From Methanocorpusculum sp. MCE (GTDB lineage Archaea > Halobacteriota > Methanomicrobia > Methanomicrobiales > Methanocorpusculaceae), in assembly GCA_003315675.1 (NCBI GenBank), contig NIZU01000070.1, positions 1-7,522 on the forward strand: 7,522 nt of DNA, in the 5' to 3' direction. Positions 1-5,298 of this stretch are shown piece by piece; the stretch's first letter is position 1, and each line of letters starts with the position of its first letter. The notes under the pieces are model-generated. The model was given only the letters and a program-made list of their open reading frames with translations, searched no databases and was not told the origin of the DNA. The position numbers were made by a program, and so were the translations under genes.

Positions 1-600
1 GGCGTTGATACAGTGGTCTGGCAGGAGTTTCAGAGACAACTTGACCTGAAAGGTCTGAAAATTGAACAAGGTATGATTCAGGATGCAACGTTTGTGTATG
101 CTGAACCCGGTCATTGTAAGAAAGACACGCCGCGAGGAGATCAGGCAAAAACACGACGGGATAAAGATGGAAAAATCATGTCCAAGAACGGCAAAATACA
201 CTATGGCTATAAACTTCATACCATCATGGATACGACGCACGATCTTATTCGACGCATTGAAACCACCACGGCAAATGTTCATGATAGTCAGGTGGACCTC
301 TCAGAAAAAGGGGAAGTGGTCTATCGGGATCGGGGATATCAGGGAGCAAAATGCAAGGGATATAGTGCCACAATGAAAAGGGGAGCGAGAGGGCATCCCA
401 TTGGCATACGAGATAAACTGAGAAATCTGCGAATAAGTAGGAAGAGATCAAAGGTCGAGAGACCCTATGCAGTGATCAAAAATGTTTTTCATGCAGGGTT
501 GGTGAAGGTAACAACGCTGCAAAGAGTACGAGTGAAAAATATGCTGGCTGCATTTTGTTATAATATCTATCAGGTGAAAACGATTCAAAACAGAGTGTAA
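1..600 (+). CDS. IS5-family transposase, C-terminal part (5' end outside window)
   Basis: This is the catalytic C-terminal portion of a DDE transposase that cuts and joins the ends of an IS5-family insertion sequence. The frame is open from base 1, so the GTG at 13 is probably not the real start; the N-terminal part lies beyond the left edge. Counting from base 1, the likely catalytic triad is Asp28 in MIQDATFVYA, Asp110 in VYRDRGYQG and Glu153 in KVERPYAVIK. All three are present and the frame is unbroken to TAA at 598-600. The segments HYGYKLHTIMD, ANVHDSQVDLS and VKNMLAAFCYNIYQ are typical of IS5-type transposases seen in methanogens. The visible part looks intact. The inverted repeat and target duplication at the right end of the element could not be identified without the left end. 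Confidence 0.88.
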   Translation, partial: GVDTVVWQEFQRQLDLKGLKIEQGMIQDATFVYAEPGHCKKDTPRGDQAKTRRDKDGKIMSKNGKIHYGYKLHTIMDTTHDLIRRIETTTANVHDSQVDLSEKGEVVYRDRGYQGAKCKGYSATMKRGARGHPIGIRDKLRNLRISRKRSKVERPYAVIKNVFHAGLVKVTTLQRVRVKNMLAAFCYNIYQVKTIQNRV

Positions 601-630
601 ATAAAAAAAAACGTCAAGGAATAATGGGTA

Positions 631-643
631 TTTTTCTTTTTTT
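631..643 (+). terminator. Oligo-T tract after the IS5 transposase
   Basis: A run of twelve T interrupted by one C lies 31 bases after the transposase stop. Archaeal RNA polymerase commonly terminates at U-rich tracts without needing a strong hairpin, so this is a plausible terminator. It is directly followed by the G-rich tract at 644-663, which could add to pausing if it folds. Confidence 0.45.
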
Positions 644-663
644 GGGGGGGTGAGGGGGTAGGG
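644..663 (+). other. G-quadruplex-capable G-tract
   Basis: Seven G, then TGA, five G, TA and three G. Splitting the seven-G run as GGG-G-GGG gives four runs of at least three G with loops of 1-5 bases, which fits the usual quadruplex pattern. It lies immediately after a T-tract and downstream of the transposase. Folding is inferred; only the base pattern is observed. Confidence 0.5.
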
Positions 664-830
664 ATGTAGCCAATCTTCCTTAAATCATGATTTGCGTTAA
701 AAAAAAGGTTGTTAGAAATTCTCATTATTATTATTATTATCAACGAAGACTGTATGATATTCCCCATTCCAGAATTGGGGTCTTATCTCTCCTCCCAGTC
801 AAAAAGAATGTCGATGATACTTCGGCGTCG

Positions 831-840
831 GTTTTTATCT
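831..840 (+). promoter_or_regulatory. TATA-like box upstream of the aminopeptidase pseudogene
   Basis: GTTTTTATCT lies about 35-45 bases before the ATG at 874. With the usual archaeal spacing of about 25 bases from the TATA centre, transcription would start near 860 and leave a short leader of around 14 bases. No clear Shine-Dalgarno sequence precedes the ATG. The assignment rests on position and AT-richness only. Confidence 0.35.
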
Positions 841-873
841 GATATCACGCCCAATGGAAATAACTGTATTATC

Positions 874-1470
874 ATGGCAGATACCTATCGATACCACCCG
901 GCCGAGTTCCCCGAACCGCTCGTACAGGTCAAACACATCACCTCCACATTCGATATAACCGAAGAACGCATCGGCGTCTCCGCCGAAACCACCATCATCG
1001 TCCGTACCGACAAACTCAGTGAAATCGTTCTCAACGCCAAAGATCTGGAAATACAAAGCATCCGCCAGAACACCCGTCCGGTACACTATGTCTACGAAAA
1101 CGATCTCATCACCGTAACCCTCCAGCGTCCCTTGTCCAAAGGGGCCGAATTCAAACTCGTCACCTACACCGTCTGCCGTCCAACCTCGCACATCCTCGAA
1201 GGTATCTACTTCGACGTCACTCCGCCCGGTCTGCCCCGGACCATGATCACCCAGTGCCAGCAGTGGGGATTCCAGCGGATGGTACCTTGTCTCGACGACA
1301 TGCGGGCCAAATGCACCAGGACAACCACCATCATCGCCGATTCCCGTTATACCAATCTCATCTCAAACGGCAACGTGATTCGCGAACGGATGCAGTATGA
1401 CGAAACTCGCCACACCATCACCTACCAGAACGATGAACCCATGCCCACTACCTCTTCTTCCTCGGCGTAG
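874..1470 (+). pseudogene. Aminopeptidase fragment 1: N-terminal beta domain
   Basis: This piece encodes about 190 residues of the M1 N-terminal domain, ending in NDEPMP. After that the frame runs into a short Thr/Ser tail (TTSSSSA) and TAG at 1468-1470. Restoring one C in the CCC at 1444-1446 gives ATG CCC CAC TAC, and the protein then continues as PHYLFFLGVGTWDTF, the expected M1 sequence. If transcribed as written, it would give a truncated product without any catalytic residue. It may be annotated separately as a small hypothetical protein. Confidence 0.8.
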
Positions 1471-2714
1471 GAACATGGGACACCTTTTCCAGAGATTTCA
1501 TCTATCCGAACGGCAAAACCGTCCGGCTCGAACTCCTCGGACCGAAGGACTCGGACCCCTCATCCGCCAGAAACGCCCTCGGCATCATGGCGGACTGCAT
1601 TCTGTGGACGTATCTCTACACCGGACCGGAACGCTACGAGTCCATCGATCTGAGAAACGAGATTTACCGGCTCTGCAAAGTCAGGGATGCCCTCGCCCGC
1701 GAAGCCGACACTGCCGAACTGGAAGAGGCGATCGACCCGGTTCAGCGGCAGATCTCGGCCCTCAATGTCAAAGCCCCGGAGTTCACCCGCATGATCGAGA
1801 CTATGCTTGGAAAGCGTGCGTTTGCCTGGGCGCTCGATCTGTATCACAAACGGTTCGCCGGGAAAAACGCCTCGCCCCGCGACTGGCTGCATGCCATGGA
1901 GGATGTGGGCCGGACCGACTTTTCCTTCATGGCGGACAGATGGCTCAAACAGACCGGCTACCCTAAGACCGGCTACCCTATCGTTTCCGCGTCTGCGAAG
2001 TATGACGCCGAAAACGACGTCGCCGAGATATTCGTCTCGCAGAAGATCCCTGCCGGCAAAAATCCCTGGATCTTTCCGTTTACCGGCCGCTTAATCAACG
2101 ACAAAGGCGAGGTTGTTGCCGAGTTCATGAAGAAGATCGACTCTGAACGGCTCACCTTTCAGGTCCCGTGTACCGGGGCTTTTTCGTTTGCCGTCTGGAA
2201 TCTCAATCATGCCGCCTATCTCCGGATGGAGTCTTCCGCCTCCGATGACGAACTCTATCTCCAGCTTAGGTACGACAAGGATATCGTCGTCTCGTATTTG
2301 ACTCACTGCACGCTGTTCGAGCGCGAGATGATGAAGCTCTGCCGCGATGAGACCGCCGAGGTTTCGCAGCGTCTGGTGGATGAGTACATCAGCCTGCTTT
2401 CCAGCGCGGCTGTGATGGAACGCGTGGGCGCACTTCCTCTTACCCTTTTTGAGTCGGTGAGCGATCCCGAATACACGTATGCCTATACAAAACTCTACGA
2501 AGCAAAACGGCGGTTCATGTCGGCTGTGGCCTCTTCGCATAGGGATCGGCTGTATGCGCTTCTTTCGGCCTACTCCACTTCGCCCGCGAAGACGAACTCG
2601 CCGGCGAAGCTTGCCCGGATTTTTAAGACCCGCAGCGTGAAAAAATCTTATTCTTTCCCTGCTTGCGACGCTGGACACGCCGGATATCCATGCGATGCTG
2701 AAGGAACGGTCTGA
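1446..2714 (+). pseudogene. Aminopeptidase fragment 2: central and helical regions without the zinc site
   Basis: Read in frame 3, this piece starts with HYLFFLGVGTWDTF; the first ATG is at 1587 (MADCILWTYLYTG). It contains the end of the N-terminal region, then passes abruptly from EEAIDPVQRQISAL to NVKAPEFTRMIETM, skipping the thermolysin-like metal site. It continues with the WLKQTGYP segment, a beta-sandwich-like region (about 1981-2220) and the start of the C-terminal helical domain. True homology ends near 2640; the last 24 codons to TGA at 2712-2714 are a frameshift tail (SYSFPACDAGHAGYPCDAEG). A gene caller would report 1587-2714 as a separate protein of 375 residues. Confidence 0.8.
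1951..1980 (+). repeat. Perfect 15-bp tandem duplication
   Basis: The unit AGACCGGCTACCCTA occurs twice in direct succession (1951-1965 and 1966-1980). It is in frame and turns QTGYP into QTGYPKTGYP. Relatives as I remember them have one copy of WLKQTGYP followed by a hydrophobic strand, so this is probably a recent slippage or duplication event in a gene no longer under strict selection. Confidence 0.9.
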
Positions 2715-3186
2715 AAAAGCGGTGTGTGCGACGGACCGGATGGCGATGCTGGAGGCCGAACTTGCCCGCTCCAAGGATAATCCGATCGCATTCGAGAACT
2801 TCATCTCTGCTGTCTCGACAACGAGTTCGCCTGACACCGTTCTGTATCTGAGAACGATCGAAGCGTCCCCTGCCTTCGATCCCGAGCAGGCCGGGGTGAG
2901 CCGTGCCCTGTATCTGCGGTTTGCCCAGAACAGAAAGATCTCTATCGAGACGGCGGCCGGAAGAGCGTTTCTGGAAAGTTCCATTTTGCGTCTTGCACCC
3001 GTGAACGAGTATGTGACGACCGGGATGCTTTCCGCTTTCTCGCATCTGAACGGGTATGCTGATGAGGTCAAAGAGCCGCTTATCCTTATCCTCGAACATC
3101 TGCTCGAGAGGATATCCGAGTCCGATGCTCCTTCAGTCCGCCGCAGGGTAATGCAGATTCTGGATACATGCAAGGCACATTCATAA
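2644..3186 (+). pseudogene. Aminopeptidase fragment 3: C-terminal helical domain
   Basis: After removal of one A from the six-A run at 2640-2645, frame 1 continues as NLILSLLATLDTPDIHAMLKE and on to TAA at 3184-3186. The piece is rich in predicted helices (LEAELARSKDN, LILILEHLLERISES), as expected for the alpha-helical C-terminal domain of M1 enzymes. The first ATG in this frame is at 2695, inside the helical repeat region and not at a natural domain boundary. That supports a broken gene over an independent 163-residue protein. Confidence 0.78.
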
Positions 3187-3347
3187 AGGCGACTGGCGGT
3201 CCGGTTCCGTTCTTTGGGCTGGTAATGCCGGAAAAAATTCCGTGCAAAAACCAAAACATGCAAAAAACCAGAACTCGGCTGCCCCGCCGGGTCTTTTTCG
3301 ACATCCAGACTGAATATTATTTTATCTTCACCGACGAATAGTAAGAT
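3187..3347. other. Intergenic region upstream of dcd
   Basis: No gene is seen. A near-direct repeat, TGCAAAAACCA (3243-3253) and TGCAAAAAACCA (3259-3270), and a short T-run at 3294-3298 after a C/G-rich stretch lie here. The T-run could terminate the upstream pseudogene transcript, but the adjoining hairpin is weak. The last 35 bases hold the dcd promoter-like sequence. Confidence 0.4.
3314..3324 (+). promoter_or_regulatory. TATA-like box for dcd, suggesting a leaderless transcript
   Basis: ATATTATTTTA is centred about 29 bases before the ATG at 3348. Normal archaeal spacing would put the transcription start at or within a few bases of the ATG. Together with the lack of a Shine-Dalgarno sequence before the start, this points to a leaderless mRNA. 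The element is inferred from position and composition. Confidence 0.5.
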
Positions 3348-3911
3348 ATGATTCTGGTAGACTGGGAAATTGCAGACCATATCAAACGGGGGTACATCGG
3401 TATCGATCCTTTCGACCCGGCGCTTGTTCAGCCTAACTCCCTCGATATCCGTTTAGGTAATCATTTTGTCTGGTATGAACCATGTGACGATGTGATCGAC
3501 CCGTATCAAAAAGAGACGCTTCATACCCATACGAAAGAGCGCAAAGGGTCCTATTTCGACATCCAGCCGGGACTGTTCGTCCTTGCGGAAACTCTCGAAA
3601 CGGTGACGCTGCCCGACAACATCGTCTCTTCGATCGAAGGAAAGAGCAGCGTGGCACGCCTCGGCATCGCTCTTCATCAGACCGGCGGCTGGATTGATGC
3701 CGGATTTTCCGGGACCATCACGCTTGAGATGTGCAACTCGAACTGCCGCCCGGTCAGGGTGTATGCAGGGATGCCGATCGGTCAGCTCGTCTTTTACGTG
3801 ACCAAACGCTGCGAGTGCCCGTACGATAAAAAACCGGATGCAAAATATCAGAACCAGAAAAACGCGACGATTTCACGTTACGATAAAAATATGCTGAAGA
3901 ACGTGGAGTGA
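3348..3911 (+). CDS. dcd: dCTP deaminase family enzyme (possibly bifunctional deaminase/dUTPase)
   Basis: This enzyme deaminates dCTP to dUTP, feeding dUMP and thymidylate synthesis; some archaeal members also hydrolyse dUTP to dUMP. The 187-residue length is normal. Visible motifs are NSLDIRLG (30-37), the nucleotide-binding segment [10 protein letters not shown] (97-106) and [18 protein letters not shown] (110-127), where Glu127 should be the catalytic general base. MPIGQLVFY (142-150) and the C-terminal lid [14 protein letters not shown] (166-179) close the active site in this trimeric fold. Lys99 stands where many enzymes have Arg, a substitution also known in actinobacterial relatives. 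The [11 protein letters not shown] form resembles the Methanocaldococcus bifunctional enzyme, but activity cannot be settled from sequence. The gene stands alone, with a TATA-like box upstream and a T-run after its stop. Confidence 0.93.
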   Translation: MILVDWEIADHIKRGYIGIDPFDPALVQPNSLDIRLGNHFVWYEPCDDVIDPYQKETLHTHTKERKGSYFDIQPGLFVLAETLETVTLPDNIVSSIEGKSSVARLGIALHQTGGWIDAGFSGTITLEMCNSNCRPVRVYAGMPIGQLVFYVTKRCECPYDKKPDAKYQNQKNATISRYDKNMLKNVE

Positions 3912-3916
3912 TCCCG

Positions 3917-3922
3917 TTTTTT
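3917..3922 (+). terminator. Oligo-T run after dcd
   Basis: Six T lie directly after the dcd stop codon (TGATCCCGTTTTTT). A second T-run occurs at 3962-3967. Between them is a small inverted repeat, GCACA-TT-TGTGC (3933-3944), whose two-base centre is too short for a stable RNA loop. This fits a U-tract type archaeal terminator with a backup. Confidence 0.5.
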
Positions 3923-3982
3923 CAGCCGGTCTGCACATTTGTGCCTGCCTGCCCTACTTCCTTTTTTCAAAGATCATGGATC

Positions 3983-3997
3983 CAGAGATATTCTCTG
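3983..3997. repeat. Inverted repeat CAGAGA-TAT-TCTCTG upstream of cbiZ
   Basis: Two perfect 6-bp arms are separated by three bases, about 57 bases upstream of the cbiZ TATA-like box. The same arms recur at 5229-5242 with a two-base centre. This could be a binding site for a dimeric regulator; nothing in the window identifies one. Confidence 0.5.
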
Positions 3998-4054
3998 TTA
4001 TTTAACCTGCATGCGGGATCGAACGAATATCATTCCCGGCTGTATCCTACACTC

Positions 4055-4064
4055 TAAATATTTT
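4055..4064 (+). promoter_or_regulatory. TATA-like box for cbiZ
   Basis: TAAATATTTT lies 31-40 bases upstream of the ATG at 4095. Expected spacing gives a start of transcription near 4085 and a leader of about ten bases. No strong Shine-Dalgarno sequence is present in ATAAGAGTAACTTC before the ATG. No cobalamin riboswitch fits in this short leader. Confidence 0.5.
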
Positions 4065-4094
4065 TTCCCGCCAACATAACATAAGAGTAACTTC

Positions 4095-4985
4095 ATGCGG
4101 TATCATTACACAAAAAACACCCTCTATGTCAGAGGCTCATTCCATGCGGTCAGCACCGGTGTCGATGGCGGTCTAAGGGATGTCTCCACGCATCTCAATC
4201 ACACGGTTGACAAGGATTTCGATCACAGCGATCCTCTTGTATTAATCCGCGGTCTCTTGGCCGATGCAAAGTATGCGGATGATGCGTTTGGTCTTCTTAC
4301 CGCGGTTCCCATGAAGGATCTCTGCATCCTTCAGTATGATTATATCACGGTTTTCGTTACCGCAGGGGTTTCCAATCCGAATCCGGATCCGACGAAGCCG
4401 CATACGATCAATATCATCGTCACCTCGAACGAGGGTTTTTCCGAGGCCGCTCTTCTTGAAACGATTATTACCGCTACCGAGGCGAAAGCCCATGCCCTCC
4501 GCCTCCTCGGCAGGGATTTCACCGGTACAACATCGGATGCGGTGATCGCAGCCTTTGAAGGAGACGTTATCCATGCCTATGCAGGCACGTTCACAGAACC
4601 CGGAAGACGGATATATGCTGCGGTTCTGCACGGCGTTATGGAGGCGGTCAAACGCCACGAGGATACGGTCGAAGCGGCCGCTCCCACCTACTTCATCTAC
4701 TCCAGATATAATGATCACGGCTGGTTCGAATGGAAAAAAGAGGGATGTCCGTATTATCCCTGTCATTTCGCCGGTCAGTCCTGTGATTTCTGTTACTGCC
4801 CGTTCTATCCCTGTCATGACGAATCTCTTGGCGAATGGATCGACAGTTCTTCAAGCGGCCAGAAGGTCTGGGCATGTACAAACTGCCTGCTTCTCCATAA
4901 ACCGAACGTCGCCGATTATCTCAAAAAACATCCCGATGCAACGCTTGCGGAACTGAAAAAAGTAGACGAAGATACACATCAATAA
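4095..4985 (+). CDS. cbiZ: Adenosylcobinamide amidohydrolase CbiZ fused to a cysteine-rich domain
   Basis: CbiZ cleaves the aminopropanol (or nucleotide-loop) side chain of adenosylcobinamide-type corrinoids to give adenosylcobyric acid, letting archaea salvage corrinoids for B12-type cofactors. Residues 1 to about 205 look like the CbiZ domain: YVRGSFHAVSTGVDGG near the start, TAGVSNPNPDP (89-99) and FTGTTSDAVIAAFEG (142-156). Residues 214-285 form a small cysteine-rich domain with CPYYPC, CDFCYCPFYPC and CTNC. Its eight cysteines (218, 223, 230, 233, 235, 240, 261, 264) suggest metal binding, probably zinc or an iron-sulphur centre, with unknown role. ATG 4095 fits the TATA-like box and the conserved start. 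The gene stands alone and converges with gdhA. I see no transmembrane segment or signal peptide. The family assignment of both halves is from remembered motifs. Confidence 0.85.
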   Translation: MRYHYTKNTLYVRGSFHAVSTGVDGGLRDVSTHLNHTVDKDFDHSDPLVLIRGLLADAKYADDAFGLLTAVPMKDLCILQYDYITVFVTAGVSNPNPDPTKPHTINIIVTSNEGFSEAALLETIITATEAKAHALRLLGRDFTGTTSDAVIAAFEGDVIHAYAGTFTEPGRRIYAAVLHGVMEAVKRHEDTVEAAAPTYFIYSRYNDHGWFEWKKEGCPYYPCHFAGQSCDFCYCPFYPCHDESLGEWIDSSSSGQKVWACTNCLLLHKPNVADYLKKHPDATLAELKKVDEDTHQ

Positions 4986-4991
4986 TTTTTT
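4986..4991 (+). terminator. Oligo-T run after cbiZ
   Basis: Six T follow the cbiZ TAA at once (TAATTTTTTCTG). This is a likely archaeal U-tract terminator; no hairpin precedes it. Confidence 0.5.
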
Positions 4992-5106
4992 CTGATACCT
5001 GAATTTGACAGTTACATATTATTCAACGGCAGGCAAGACCCCTTGACTGCTTAAATGATTTTTGAAAAATAGGATATGTCCACCGCGTTGGGCTCCGCGC
5101 CGGATT

Positions 5107-5124
5107 GCAAGTCTATAGACTTGC
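5107..5124. repeat. 18-bp perfect palindrome
   Basis: GCAAGTCTATAGACTTGC is identical to its own reverse complement. On uniform base composition a given 18-bp perfect palindrome is expected about 0.03 times in a window of this size. It lies in the GC-rich block between the ends of cbiZ and gdhA, so it is not in a promoter of either gene. Possible roles are a protein-binding site, a transcript hairpin, or part of a dispersed palindromic repeat. Confidence 0.9.
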
Positions 5125-5147
5125 TCAAGGTTTACGTCGCTTTCGCT

Positions 5148-5173
5148 CCCCTCGCCACCCCCTCCCGCTCCCC
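5148..5173 (-). other. G-quadruplex-capable tract on the minus strand
   Basis: On the plus strand there are four C-runs (CCCC, CCCCC, CCC, CCCC). On the minus strand these are four G-runs with loops of 3, 1 and 6 bases, which fits the quadruplex pattern. The tract lies beyond the gdhA T-tract in the direction of gdhA transcription. Confidence 0.5.
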
Positions 5174-5228
5174 TAAATAAGAATAAAAAATGGTATCTAT
5201 CAAAATTGGGCTGAAATTACTGTTTTTG

Positions 5229-5242
5229 CAGAGAATTCTCTG
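5229..5242. repeat. 14-bp perfect palindrome CAGAGAATTCTCTG
   Basis: This perfect palindrome shares both 6-bp arms with the inverted repeat at 3983-3997. It lies 57 bases beyond the gdhA stop. It is not followed by a T-run on either strand, so it does not look like a classical hairpin terminator. Confidence 0.85.
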
Positions 5243-5264
5243 ACCGCGCTTAATTTGGAAAAGA

Positions 5265-5277
5265 ATAATAAAAATAG
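5265..5277 (-). terminator. T-rich tract after gdhA
   Basis: Read on the minus strand, CTATTTTTATTAT lies 22-34 bases after the gdhA stop. It is a plausible U-rich archaeal terminator for gdhA in this convergent gap. No hairpin is needed for this type. Confidence 0.4.
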
Positions 5278-5298
5278 TGATGGTAATTTGCGGGGGTT

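Larger units (their letters stand above)
601..873. other. Non-coding gap between the IS5 transposase and the aminopeptidase pseudogene
   Basis: No supportable gene is seen here. The stretch starts with an A-tract (603-610), followed by a T-rich tract, a G-rich tract, an ATT microsatellite (724-740, five ATT units plus AT) and an imperfect inverted repeat (762-780, CCCCA...TGGGG). The right end of the IS element must lie in or near this segment, but no target duplication can be assigned. The frame open from 709 into the aminopeptidase would begin with a run of isoleucines encoded by the microsatellite, and I treat that extension as non-coding. Confidence 0.6.
874..3186 (+). pseudogene. M1-family zinc aminopeptidase, disrupted and lacking its catalytic core
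   Basis: M1 aminopeptidases remove N-terminal residues from peptides with a zinc held by HEXXH and a downstream Glu, next to a GxMEN exopeptidase motif. The N-terminal domain is recognisable from TQCQQWGFQRMVPCLDDM (about residues 126-143) and the later KAPEFTRMIETMLG segment. Between YLYTGPERYE (from about 1609) and that segment, the region holding GxMEN and HEXXH should occur. It is absent in every frame, so an in-frame deletion near 1760 is inferred, roughly 150 codons by my memory of relatives. Two further lesions are visible: a missing C at 1444-1446 shifts frame 1 to frame 3, and an extra A in 2640-2645 shifts back. A 15-bp tandem duplication lies at 1951-1980. The remaining 771 codons contain no other stop. 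ATG 874 is chosen because MADTYRYHPAEF matches typical starts of the family. The protein cannot be an active aminopeptidase. Confidence 0.85.
4992..5298. other. Convergent intergenic region between cbiZ and gdhA
   Basis: No gene is seen on either strand. The region holds an 18-bp perfect palindrome (5107-5124), a C-rich tract that is quadruplex-capable on the minus strand (5148-5173), a 14-bp perfect palindrome (5229-5242) and an A-run at 5270-5274 that serves gdhA as a T-tract. Base composition changes sharply: GC-rich at about 5080-5174, AT-rich on both sides. That central block looks unlike its surroundings and may be a dispersed repeat or a structured RNA remnant. Confidence 0.55.

Noticed and set aside
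709..873. N-terminal extension of the aminopeptidase starting at ATG 709
   Set aside because: It would begin with a run of isoleucines from an ATT microsatellite and has no family resemblance; the homologous N terminus starts at ATG 874, which has a suitably placed TATA-like box.
1440..1470. Programmed frameshift in the aminopeptidase
   Set aside because: No typical slippery sequence with a downstream pseudoknot is evident, the gene lacks its catalytic site, and a second opposite indel lies further on, so decay or sequencing error is simpler.
2091..3380. 429-codon open frame on the minus strand opposite the aminopeptidase
   Set aside because: It overlaps sequence with clear M1 homology on the plus strand, crosses into the intergenic region and dcd start, is rich in Arg/Ser as antisense frames often are, and shows no recognisable domain.
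3912..4094. Cobalamin riboswitch upstream of cbiZ
   Set aside because: The predicted leader is only about ten bases, and I could not find the conserved B12-box core in the region.
4242..4817. 191-codon minus-strand frame opposite cbiZ
   Set aside because: It is antisense to a well-supported gene and its Arg/Ile-rich translation matches no family I know.
4992..5298. tRNA, CRISPR array or small protein gene in the cbiZ-gdhA gap
   Set aside because: No cloverleaf-like pairing with a T-arm motif, no regularly spaced repeats, and no frame with a plausible start and family resemblance were found.
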